Origin: Arthrinium phaeospermum
Lineage: Eukaryota; Ascomycota; Sordariomycetes; Amphisphaeriales; Apiosporaceae
Reading direction: 5' to 3'
Assembly (NCBI GenBank): GCA_006503535.1
Contig: QYRS01000001.1
Coordinates: 62,001 to 126,000 of the forward strand
Length of the DNA stretch: 64,000 bases
In this document: piece after piece, positions 54,097-64,000 of the stretch
How positions within the stretch are numbered: position 1 is the stretch's first letter
How the letters are laid out: each line of letters opens with the position of its first letter
The notes under the pieces: generated by a model
What the model was told of the DNA's origin: nothing
The model's input: the letters and a program-made list of their open reading frames with translations, nothing else
The model's database searches: none
Program-made: the position numbers and the translations under genes

Positions 54097-56488
54097 ATGC
54101 GCGCCTCGAAGGCACCCTCGCTTGATGTCATCGCTGGCCAGAATGCCGCTGCCGCTGCTGCCGCTGCCGCGGCCATGGCTGCTGGCGGAATAGAGCCGAC
54201 CGCCGCCGCTGCCGCCGCGCCCACGACAAATGGAGAGCCCGCCGAATCGACCTCGCGAGACTCGCGGTCCTCGTCGTCGACAAACTCCCCCGCTCCGGCC
54301 GACAACGAGGAGTCCGACTTCTACATGGCCAACAACGACTCCCAGTCATCGCTCGGCGTCGTCCCCAACATCCAGGACATGCAGGTCAATGACCTCGACT
54401 GCCTTTCCATCGCCGCCAGCCTCCCCAGCGAGATCCTCATCAGCATCTTCGCCCGCCTGAGCACGCCGGCCGAGCTATTCAAATGCATGCTGGTATCGCG
54501 ACGATGGGCTAGGAACGTAGTCGAGATGCTCTGGCACCGCCCCAGCTGCAATAGCTGGGAACGGCACATGCTGATCTGCCAGACTCTGGCTCTGGACCAG
54601 CCCACCTTTGCCTACCCCGAGTTCATCAAGCGGCTGAATCTGGCGGCTCTCGCACCCAACGTCAGCGACGGGAGCGTCCTGCCGCTCGCCGTCTGTTCCC
54701 GCGTTGAGCGCCTCACCCTGACGAATTGCAAGGACCTAAGCGACGATGGCTTGATGGCACTGGTGAAGAACAACCCCAACCTGCTGGCTCTTGACATCTC
54801 CCAAGACTCCAAGGTCAACAACGAGGTTTCCAAGATCACCGAGGCCTCCATCTTCGCCATCGCCGAAAACTGCCGCAAGTTGCAGGGCTTGAACGTATCG
54901 GGCTGCAAGAACATTTCCAACGAGAGCATGATCGCGCTCGCCGAGAGTTGCAAGTATATTAAACGCGTACGTATTCTCTGCCCAGACTTGGTGTGTTCAT
55001 CCATAACTGACTTGATATCTTCCTCATATAGCTCAAGCTCAACGACTGCGATCAGCTGAATGACAGTGCCATCTTGGCCTTTGCCAACAACTGCCCCAAC
55101 ATCCTCGAGATCGACCTCCATGCCTGCAGCAACATCGGAAACGAGCCCGTCACTGCCCTCCTGGCCAAGGGCCAATCCCTTCGCGAACTTCGCCTTGCCA
55201 GCTGCGATCTCATTGACGACGGCGCCTTCCTCAACCTGCCCCCCGGCAGGACCTACGAACATCTTCGAATTCTTGATCTGACTTGTTGCGTCAAGCTGAC
55301 GGACCGATCTGTCGAGAAGATTGTTGATGTTGCTCCTCGTCTGCGGAACCTCGTGTTGGCCAAGTGTGGCAACATGACCGACTCAGCCGTCTACGCCATC
55401 TCGAAGCTGGGAAGAAACCTGCATTACGTACATCTGGGGCACTGCCGCCACATCACCGATGAAGGCGTCAAGCGCCTGGTCAGCTCCTGCAACCGGATCC
55501 GGTACATTGATCTTGGCTGCTGCTCCCTCCTGACCGACGAGTCGGTTGTGAAGCTTGCAACCCTGCCCAAGCTGAAGCGCATTGGGCTCGTCAAATGTTC
55601 CAACATCACTGACGCCAGCATGTACGCGCTTGCCAAGGCCAACCTGCGCCGGCCTCGCCGGGATGCGAACGGGCACGTCGTTGCCGATTACCACCACAGC
55701 AGCCTGGAACGTGTGCACCTCAGTTACTGTATCAACCTGACTATTCCGGTGAGTCCAAGCCTACCTCATCGCGTTTCGCAAATCCTTGCTAACCCGGTTC
55801 TCAGTGTATCATGCGACTACTCAACAGCTGCCAAAAGCTCACGCATCTCAGTTTGACAGGCGTCCATGCCTTCATGCGAGATGACTTGGCGGTGTTCTGC
55901 CGCGCTGCTCCTCAGGAGTTTACTGAGCATCAAAGGCAAGTATTCTGTGTCTACTCTGGCACCGGCGTAAGTGGCCTCCGCCGTTTCCTGAACACGGAAG
56001 CAGAATTTGCCGACTACCAGGATATGGGCGCCCAGAACCGTAGAAGAGCGGCGACGGCCACGGAGCCCATGCCGATCCCTGATGTTGATGGATTTGACGA
56101 GGCGGACGGAGTCGACGACGAAGATATGGGCGATGGTAGCGAGATTGCTGGTATCGACGAACCCCAGTTCAACACAACGATACCTCCACCACCCCCACCG
56201 CCGGCACCTCCCGCCATGTTCTTGCAGGCGCCTCTGAGCAATAATCCCGGTGCCACCACAGCTTCCCAGGCCTGGCCCGTTCCCACAACCCCCACGCAGT
56301 CGAGCCTGGAGCAAAGTATAGCAGTGCATCTCCCCCGCCGACGCATCAGGGTCCCAGCACTGCTACTTTGGGCCCACAAGGGATTGTTGGCCCGGCCCCA
56401 ACGCAAGCTGGCCCCAGTACCGCTTCCCAACAGGCACAAGCAGACGATGACGATGAGCAGGCTGGCTAGTACTCGAGCAGGCTTCTGA
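54097..56488 (+). CDS. GRR1: F-box/leucine-rich-repeat protein, GRR1 (SCF substrate receptor)
   Basis: Exons 54097-54966, 55032-55748 and 55805-56488; introns 54967-55031 (GTACGT...ATATAG) and 55749-55804 (GTGAGT...CTCAG), both phase 0. Order: Ala- and Ser-rich disordered N-terminus (about 1-95), F-box (LPSEILISIFARLSTPAELF and SRRWARNVVEMLWHRP, about 108-150), then about 12 Cys-containing LRRs such as LTNCKDLSDDGLMAL, SGCKNISNESMIALAE and LGHCRHITDEGVKRL. Then comes a linker with VHAFMRDDLAVFCR and EFTEHQRQVFCVYSGTGVSGLR, as in Grr1. The SCF-Grr1 ligase degrades G1 cyclins and nutrient-signalling proteins in yeast. The tail is acidic then Pro-rich. The open frame ends in a basic, atypical tail, while another frame gives a plausible one (see findings). 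Confidence 0.93.
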
Positions 56489-57926
56489 ATCACTCGAGCG
56501 CGTACCATTACACGAGTCCATTTGCAGAGCCCCCCTTCTCCGAGGCCTTCTCTATATGGGTTCCACCTGGCTTGATGAGACCGCTTGTCATGCGGGATGA
56601 AACAGTCCTACCGGATTCTGGCTTAGGATATACGCCGAACCCACTCCCAGGATCATCAGCACCGCGCGTTCCTTCCCACGAGCATAATCCGCACACGCCA
56701 TTAGGAGTTCACGTTGGTGGCGTTACGAGACGTCCCAGACGCTTGCGGGGTTCCGGGGGCTCACTTAACGCCAGGAGCTTGAGGGACTTAATGAGATACA
56801 TCTAAAGGGGGGAAAGAACAGCTGGGGCCTCGGTGGCTGCAAATTGCAATCGACAGGACGAGATGAGTTACAGCCTCTCTTGAGGGTATCGTTCAGTCCA
56901 CCCTAGGGGAGAGGGGGACTTGCAAAGGCATTTGAGGGCAAGTTTGCATCGGTTAGGAGGATGGTGGTATACATGGTTATCAAACCGTCAAGAAGTGATG
57001 CCGTCTTGGATTCTATTCACCGCTGCATCAATTTCCAATTGCATAACATAACTTATGCGCTACTAGGCCATTACCACTCAAGAGGGGATGCATACTTGAT
57101 CGCGTGTCGACACAATTTTGGGCCTCACCCAGCGAACCAACGCGTCAGTACCCACTTGAATCGAGGCACACATGTGGGGAAGGGGAGGCAGGAGGAGTCC
57201 GGAGTCTAGCGAAGATGCTGCTGGGACACGCGCGGCATTTTTGTTTTTGTTTGGAATGATGGCTTTAGTCTCAAGCCGTCTTGTTGAGATACCACATGGC
57301 GCTTGAGTTTGTCCCTTTGTTTTCTCTCTCACACTGCTCGGCGGAACTGCGATTCGATTTTCTTCTTTTTTTTTCTTCTGTTCATTCGAGGGAATTGGTT
57401 GGGCACGCAGAAGCAGCAGCAGAGAGAGCCTCTTCTGCACGGAATACAGACTATAGAAGGGAAGGAGGGAGGCATATTGCATTGTAGGAGTAGCGGTCCC
57501 CGGAAATGAACACGACTGCATTTTTCTGTTATTGACGGCCGTTTGACATGCTTTAGTGACTTGACAACGTTCTTCCATGCATGGTGCATGCCTCTCGTGG
57601 CCATGCCAACGACTAAGTCCGACTTATGGTCTCATCGTGAAATTCATGTTTACGGGAGTCTTGTATCGGGGCTTTTCGTCTCGAGTGATTAATTTCTAGC
57701 CATCCGCGCTACATAGATAGAATACGTGCCACATGCGAGTCCACTGCCGTAGCCATCGTGGCGTCTTCCCATCCAAACACGCATACTGACTGCTTTGGAG
57801 AGCCACCACCTCAAACAGCAAACTGTCATCATGAATCACCAATCAACAGCACCATCACCACCGTCAGCGGGGTTATCCTTTTGTTGACCCCATCCATCAT
57901 ACCTGGCCCGCAACAGAAAGTCCGAT
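56489..57926. other. Intergenic stretch between convergent genes
   Basis: About 1.4 kb. The first part may be the GRR1 3' UTR. No gene, tRNA or strong repeat was found. T-rich patches occur near 57355-57380. Confidence 0.4.
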
Positions 57927-58641
57927 TCAAGTGGCCGTGATGTTCTGGGCCTTCCAGACGTGGTTCTTGTCCCCGCTGATGCACTGCCAGAGGACGATGC
58001 GGGTGTTGTCGCGCACGGCGCCGGTGTAGAGGTCGGCGCAGAGTTCTGCCGGTGACGAATCAGCATAGCACTCTTTTATTCCTCTCTCTATAACACACAC
58101 ACACACGTGCAAGGTTTTGTGTTTCTTTCCTAGTCTCACTTGAAATCATCCCAGGAGTAAGAAGATAGAGGAAGCATGTTACTCACTGGCGCCCGAGGCC
58201 GCGTCGAGCACGATCTGGCTGTCGGCGTTGTAGACCCACTTCTGCGCGGCCCGGTCGTCGGCGCAGGCGGCGACGGTCAGGGGGCTGCCGTTGCTGCGGG
58301 CCGTGCCGGCGTCGAGGCAGAGGGTCGTGTTGGCGACTTGTATTTTGGTGGGGCCGTCTTGGAGGTACCACTGCTGCTCGGGGGCGTTGGTGCTGGTTTT
58401 GCTGGGGGTGGGTGGCGGGATGGTCAGCGTATCGTTGAACTGGGGCTTTTGGATGGGTTTGAGTGAGAGCAGGTCAAACGTACAGGATGATGTTGCTGCC
58501 GCTCTTGACCGGGGCCACGGGCTGGACGACGAACTTGGCGTTCCAGGCTGAGGTGATGAGGACCTGGCGGTAGCCCTCGGGGAGGGCCTGGGCCATGCCA
58601 CCGGCCGCGAAAGTGAGGGCGAAGACGATCTGGGACAGCAT
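57927..58641 (-). CDS. Secreted ricin-B-type (beta-trefoil) lectin-like protein
   Basis: Exons 58641-58484, 58401-58187 and 58045-57927; introns 58483-58402 (GTACGT...CCCCAG) and 58186-58046 (GTGAGT...CGGCAG), in phase. The product is 163 residues. A signal peptide covers about 1-18 (MLSQIVFALTFAAGGMAQA). A single beta-trefoil domain follows, with QQWYLQDG, TTLCLDAGTARSNGSPLTVA, AQKWVYNADSQIVLDAASG, LCADLYTG and QCISGDKNHVW. The repeated QxW-like and CxD elements are the ricin-B signature of three subdomains. There is no catalytic chain, so it is a lectin-like carbohydrate binder only. A CA dinucleotide run lies in intron 2 (near 58092-58105). Confidence 0.9.
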
Positions 58642-59513
58642 TATGTACAAGATGAAGCAGTGTTGATGCGAGTCACACTTGGGGTCTCGCAGAAAACCCA
58701 CGCCAAGGGATGGCATTGAAGGCACTGTATTACTTATATCCATTCATGTATACCCTATGAGTTGTGGTGCTAGGTCGACGCAGTTCAGTCGCCAGATTAG
58801 GGCGTTCTGCAGGCGGGCGGTGGAGGCCAATTCGGCAGTCAGCTATCATTGCCGGCATCTCTCGACCCAACTTCGATATTGGGGCAAGCTGCGACTCAAT
58901 AGGCTGGAGCGGGTGAAGTGGCGATGGCCTTGCCACCAAGCAAGATGCGGACGGGCGATATTGCTGCGGGTAAATATGCTCCGCAGCTGGCACGCCGGCA
59001 CTTGCCAAGGACCACCCAGGGAAAGGGGGCCAATGAGACTGCATACGTCTCTGCATTGCGACGATTCCCCTGGTGGTCAAGGGACACGTGGGAAATGTGT
59101 TGAGAACGCAAAAGACTCTCGTTCTTGCTGCGCTCCTGTTTCAGCAGGAGTACGTCCGTGAGGGTGCTTTGAAGAAATGGCAAGTCCCTACCTACTGGAC
59201 AGTGATCGTAAGACATCAAGTGCCGCGGGCAAAATCTATGAAAATAGGATGCGAATGATTCAGACAGACCCATATTGAAACTCCTCTTCTATGTAATACT
59301 AGTACCGATGTTCTTCTTACCCATGGCTGTTTTACTTATTCTCATCTAGGCCCTGGTTGTTGTATTCAACATCGAAGTTAGACGAACAGTCAGAAGAATC
59401 CGTATTGAATAGGCTATCCTCAATAGCATGAGCCTTCCCATAAAGGAGAATCTTACCTGGTTTATTAAAAGCAGAAAGTAAAACAGCCATTTCCTTCTCT
59501 TCTAATAAGTCGT
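58642..59513. other. Intergenic stretch between head-to-tail minus-strand genes
   Basis: Contains the promoter of the lectin gene at its left end and the 3' flank of the permease gene at its right end. No gene supported. Confidence 0.4.
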
Positions 59514-61843
59514 TCAGAGAACCCCGTCATTCTGGGCACTATCGACCCTTCCCTGTCGTCCCTGTTCCTTTTTCTCGACAGCGAACGACTGGACTGCCTC
59601 GTCTCTAACCCCCTCCTGTCCCTCCTCTTCCTCATCCCCTTCCACTTCCACAGCCTCCCCGGGCCCCGTAAACCACTTCCGCGCATCCAAAAAGTAGTAC
59701 AACGACGCCCCGCCCCACACGGCCGCATTAACCACGACACAGTAATTCATACTATCCGGCGCCAGCCGGGGCCCGCCGACGGGGAACATGGCCAGGACGA
59801 TACCAAATACCAGAAACGCCGCGGCGGCCCAGGCGAGGGGGACGGAGAAGCGCCGGCCGGTGTAGAAGGGCCCCGGCCGGAACCGGGACCGGCCCCAGAC
59901 GGCGCGGGCGAGGATCGGCACGCACCAGGCCAGGCTGTCGCCCGCGATGCAGAGGGAGAAGACGGCGTTGGCGGCCGCGGGGGCGGCGAGGCAGAGGAGC
60001 CCGAAGGCGGCGGCGACGAGGACGCAGGCCCAGATGGCGCGGACGGGGACGTGGCCGAATCGTCTCGACTAGCATCCCTATGTCAGCAAAAGGCAACAAC
60101 AAGTAAACAAATACCTACCACAGGGCGGATGAAGCGGGAGAACGGCGGGGCCCCGTCCCGTGAGAAGGCCCACAGCTGCCGCGAGGCGGACACGCAGAAG
60201 GACAGGCCCATGAAGTACTGCACGATGAACATGAAAACGGTGAAGACGAGCGCGCCCCGCTTGCCGAGGGCGTCGTAGTATATCTGAGCCATCTGCAATG
60301 CCGTCAGCGAATCGTTGTTGTGAATGGAAAAGGCAGAGAGTGAAGCTTGTTGCTGACCGGTTGGCCAAATTTGCTGTTCAGAATGCTCTCTATGTCGGAA
60401 GACATGCACTGTGCGATGACGATAACAATGACGAAGCCGAGACCCCCTGTTTGTGTTAGCGGAGTGAGCAGAACGAGACACCCATCGGGGGGTTCCATCA
60501 CGTACAGCACATCCCAATAGAGCTTAGAATGCCCATGGGAACCGCCTTGGCGGCGTTGGAAGCTTCCTCTGACATGTAAACCTGAAAGTCGAAATCAATA
60601 TCAAAATACGATACTAGCTTAGCACGTGAATACAGAGAACGGCAGAGTTCTGCTGCAGGGAAGACTACTCACGCAAGAGTCGAAGCTGCCGATGGACCAG
60701 ATGGGCGACAGCCAGGCCAGCATAAAGGCCCAGCCCGTGGGCCACGTGGTGAGGTTGGTGACGTTGGTGAAGAGGAAGCGGGCGTCGTTGTGCTTCCCCG
60801 CGCGTCCGACCAGAAGCGCGACGATGGTGGCGAAGGCGAGGGCCACGTTGAGAAAGATGGAGAGGTAGAGGAATTTGCCCATGAACTTGGAAGTGGTCGA
60901 CGCCAGGACGCCGTGGGTGAGCACGCAGACGAGGAAGACGACGTAGACAAAGTTGTGGGAGGGCTGCCACCGGCCGTCGCTGGCCATGGAAATGCTGGTG
61001 TGCACACAAGCAGGTTTGGTTAGAACGTGATAGAGGATAAAACGAATGTCAGACCCGAGGTGGCTATGAGGAAACCAAGGCTCACCCGGCGCAGAACATG
61101 GCGGCAAAGCCGTAGTCGATGCTGCAAAGGCCTCCGATCAGACCCAAGCTGTTGCTGTAGCCCACTAGGAAGCACAAGTAGTTCCTCATCTTGGCCGAGC
61201 TGAAGTAATGAGTCCACCAGTACCTCAGCAAGAGACATTGATAGTTAGTCATTTGGTCCAAAGCCTTGCCACGAGAGCCGTGTCTACTTACAGCGCACCC
61301 GACGTAGGATAGGCGCTCCCCAAGTCGGCCATGGCGAGGCCGACGAGGAAGATGCAGCCCGAGGCGACGAACCACGACCAGACCATGCCGGCGGGCCCCG
61401 CCAGCAGCGAGAAGCTGAGGGTGGTGGCGATGGAGGGCATGAGGCCCATGATGGAGAAGGCGATGCCGAAGATCTCGACGGCGCGGTAGTTGCGCTTGAG
61501 CTCCTGCTGGTAGCCCATGGCGGCTGTAGTGTGTTAGTATTCACGGACGTCATGGATGCTAGTAATAGCTGTGTCGCACAATCTCTAAAAAATACAGGAA
61601 GGTATACAACCATGCGAATGCATAGACCCTAACAGAGACAGAGAAGAGGAGGTGAGGATACTGACCCAGGACTTCCGCATCGGTATCACTCGATAAGACG
61701 ACGCCATCGTCCGCCGTTGTGAGTTCTGGCTGGGCTGGAGGCGTCTCGGGGATGTCGTGTACGGCGTAGGTAATCACCATCTTTCTACTGCAAGGCTTGT
61801 AGGCCGCGACTCTGAGTGGGACATACTCCTTGGAATCCATCAT
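59514..61843 (-). CDS. APC-family amino-acid/GABA-type permease
   Basis: Eight exons on the minus strand: 61843-61666, 61523-61292, 61223-61086, 60994-60673, 60581-60506, 60446-60358, 60292-60119 and 60068-59514. All seven introns keep phase, giving 587 residues. The start could instead be at 61780. Twelve or so helices are visible. Family features: cytosolic N-terminus before GYQQELKRNYRAVEIFGIAF, the first-helix region GLMPSIATTLSFSLLAGPAG, and DSCVYMSEEASNAAKAVP (rebuilt across intron 4), a hallmark of fungal GABA/choline-type permeases. Later segments are MGLSFCVSASRQLWAFSRDG and VPVRAIWACVLVAAAFG. The C-terminus is acidic and disordered. Plasma membrane uptake of amino acids, GABA or choline; exact substrate unknown. 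Confidence 0.93.
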
Positions 61844-63340
61844 TCCGAGTAACCCTCTAAACGTGGTTGCGACGCAACACCCGGCGGTTCGCATCGTGTT
61901 ATATGAGACGGGCTGGGTCGGGCTGCTTGTTCTTTCGATCGACCTTGCTGAATCTGGACAAGCAAGGCAATCGGGCGAGGGCATGGCTATCATTACTCGC
62001 CCTGAAGTCTGTTCCACGATCCCTTCGAGTCGGGGTGACGTTTGGACAAACAGGGGTCAGTCACAGTTACTGAGCGAGTGCCGGAGTGCCATTGGCCACG
62101 GTCGTTACTCCGGCCAACGTCTGGTTCTTGAAGCGGGCGGCTTGGCGATGATATGGGAGACACCGTTCGTTGGATTGTGCGTCTGAAAGAAACATCGATC
62201 AAACCGTCGCGCGATCAGAGGAGGACCCTACTTGCGTTCGGTCGAGACGGTGAAATCATCCCCAAGGCGGGCAGTACCGCAACCCAACGGGCCAGACCGG
62301 TCCTTTTTGGCAGCCAAGCCAGCATCTCTTGCCGCTGTACCGAAAGAAGCACATGCAGGGACTTGACGATGGGTAATGTCCGCGGGCAGTATGACACGTC
62401 CGAAGCACATACAAGCCGCCGAGCCTGTCAGGACACCGTGCCGCGGAAATGGTGCGGTGCCAAGGGCACAGGGCCAAGGTACGCTGTGCGCGCTGGAAGG
62501 AAATCAAGCGCCCGCTAAAGACGACCGCATCAGAGCTCTACAGTAGCCCGCTACAGCCCCAAGCTATGCGCTATGCAAAGGCCAATCTAAGCGCTGTCAG
62601 GCGGGGCCTTGATCGATCAGCCGGTGGGCCTTACCCCGTGCAGCCCAACCTTACTTAAGCAATAGCGACGGAAATCCCCGCGAAACGTTGACTGTCATTG
62701 CAACCTTCAAAGCCAAAGGGAAAGAATAAGATTTGGACTGACAGCTTCTAGAACGGTCGATTTCCCTACCGATGGTTCGTCCGACCATTGTCCTTCGGCA
62801 TTCGGCGTTCGCAACCACGCCCCAACGACGACTACGCATCCTGTCGATTTCTCCGGCTTGGGGCATCTTGGCTTGCGGATACGAGGAGCTCCGAGCGCAT
62901 TGCTGTCGTCACCCAGGACAAGCGTCATAGAGGAAACTCAAGTTGACCAGGAGGCATTGGTGCATTCACTGTTCAGTGGCAGGTCAAGAACTACTCTAAC
63001 ATCCAAACCCGTGTTCCATGTTGACATTCCCGCCAAGCCCAAAAGAAAAAGAAAAACCCAGATGACCCAAGCAATACCTGGGGAAAACGCCTTCCCCTGA
63101 ACACCTGAAAACCATTTCCATGTCGTGAGTCGTCATCATGGTAACTCAAAAGGTCACCAACCATGGATGACACCGCAATGGTGCAACAGGGAGCCGAGAC
63201 GTAAGCCGCACACCATCCATCCCCAGAATTCAGAACTTCCGCATCAGGGGGGCCCCAGTTCGCCCCAAATGTAAACCACCAACCAACCTCGCCATATCCC
63301 AAAGTACTTAAGTGTCTCCTCTCCCATCGCACTTCCCCGC
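61844..63340. other. Intergenic stretch
   Basis: About 1.5 kb holding the permease promoter and the 3' flank of the right-edge gene. Short frames at 62150-62660 lack protein character. No repeats or RNA genes recognised. Confidence 0.4.
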
Positions 63341-63428
63341 CTAGATCTCATCCACCGTCATGGAGACCCAACACCGCTTCCGCCCCTGTTTCGGCTCCGT
63401 CGTCAAGTCTATGACAGCCGGTGATTCG

Positions 63429-63463
<35 letters not shown>

Positions 63464-64000
63464 GCCGTTGTTGTTCTCCTTCTCCTTCTCCTTGAGAGTC
63501 CTGGCCACCCGGGCGCTGTGCGCGTCGAACCGGGCCTTAGCCTGCGACCGGCGCCGCTCGGCAAAGTCGAGCGCCCGCGCCCCCATGTAGCGCGCCGCCA
63601 GCAGCCGGTCGTGGTCGCGGTCGTCGTCGCGGCCGCAGAAGACGCCATTGTAGCGGAACAGCTCGAGCTGCCGCGGCGTCCAGCGCTGCACCCGGTGCGT
63701 CTTGTACGCCTCCATCTTGGCCACGCGCTCCTTGCGGGATTCCCAGCCCCAGTTCGAGCCGTCGCGGTCGGCGCTTGCGCTGGCGCTGTCTCCTGACGAT
63801 GACGGGGACGAGAACGACAAGGACGAGGATGACTTGGTGGGGGTGGTGTCCACTGCGTCGGAGCCGAACCAGAGATCTGTAATGGATTCTCGGGGAGGAT
63901 GCGTCGGTGGTGTCGGTGGTATCGCTGCAGGCCGGTGACATGAAGTCCGCATCGCTTATATCCCCATTGCCACCCCACAAGTCCTCGGCCGATGTCCCCA
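63341..64000 (-). CDS. Partial hypothetical protein with Asn run, apparent frameshift
   Basis: The gene is cut by the right window edge (its 5' end lies beyond 64000). The frame ending at 63341 reads, in order, RESITDLWFGSDAV, SSSSLSFSSPSSSGDSASAS, KERVAKMEAYKTHRVQRWTP, RQLELFRYNGVFCGRDDDR, ARYMGARALDFAERRRSQAK and an Asn run (12 Asn in a row, from a GTT microsatellite), then AVIDLTTEPKQGRKRCW. Upstream of about 63895 the coding signal moves to another frame (SAEDLWGGNGDISDADFMSP), consistent with one missing base in the G4 run at 63892-63895. Domain not recognised. The Met at 63952 is probably not the true start. Confidence 0.55.
63428..63475. repeat. TTG/GTT trinucleotide microsatellite encoding Asn run
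   Basis: About 15 near-continuous TTG units, interrupted once by CCG. On the minus strand they read AAC and encode Asn in the partial gene. Such a tract is prone to length change between strains. Confidence 0.85.

Noticed and set aside
57927..58641. Ricin-like motif as a possible toxin gene
   Set aside because: Only the carbohydrate-binding beta-trefoil is present; there is no catalytic chain.
1..64000. CRISPR arrays, bacterial operons or prophage
   Set aside because: Spliceosomal introns and fungal families throughout; no regularly spaced identical repeats.

Overview
This is nuclear DNA of a filamentous ascomycete, most likely a Sordariomycete (inference). Genes on both strands are cut by short introns of about 47-142 nt with GT...AG ends and CTAAC/CTGAC-like branch sites. 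The families are typical of the group: HET-domain proteins, F-box proteins, Zn2Cys6 regulators, RTA1-like proteins, GPI-anchored proteins and a GRR1-type F-box/LRR protein. No rRNA, tRNA, CRISPR array or intact transposon was found. Splice models were joined by hand, and reading phase was checked across every intron. In each gene called intact the exons sum to a whole number of codons.

Layout. (1) 1-2.4 kb: the 3' part of a protein with a repeat-rich disordered tail, then a small membrane protein. (2) 3.4-12.1 kb: a probable metabolic cluster of an SDR, a D-2-hydroxyacid dehydrogenase, a divergently transcribed DapA/HOGA-type aldolase and a 10-exon MFS anion transporter. (3) 12.9-13.9 kb: a GPI-anchored Ser-rich surface protein. 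(4) 14.9-29.2 kb: an accessory-looking island with two HET proteins, a zinc-rich F-box protein, a frame-disrupted F-box gene, a receptor-L-like membrane protein and an F-box/ankyrin protein. It includes AT-rich spacers, a perfect 31-bp tandem duplication and recurring GGAATAAT motifs. (5) 29.7-37 kb: a small secreted cysteine-containing protein, a very GC-rich multi-pass membrane protein and a secreted GH78 alpha-L-rhamnosidase. (6) 37.7-40.6 kb: a divergent RTA1-like / Zn2Cys6 regulator pair. (7) 41.3-45.6 kb: an F-box-like protein, a secreted protein ending in KDEL, and two tandem paralogues of an unrecognised family. (8) 47-64 kb: mostly conserved genes, namely AIM18, an epoxide hydrolase, GRR1, a secreted ricin-B-type lectin and an 8-exon amino-acid/GABA-type permease. 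A partial gene with an Asn run lies at the right edge.

How they may work together (inference). Aldolase, hydroxyacid dehydrogenase, SDR and transporter suit uptake and breakdown of a sugar acid or hydroxy-oxo-acid. The Upc2-like regulator next to an RTA1 protein suits a lipid or azole stress response. The HET/F-box/ankyrin island resembles the fast-evolving self/non-self regions of fungal genomes. Several apparent single-base frameshifts lie at or near short G/C runs (20.4, 20.8 and 63.9 kb), with another in the GRR1 tail (56.3 kb). These may be assembly errors or real lesions.
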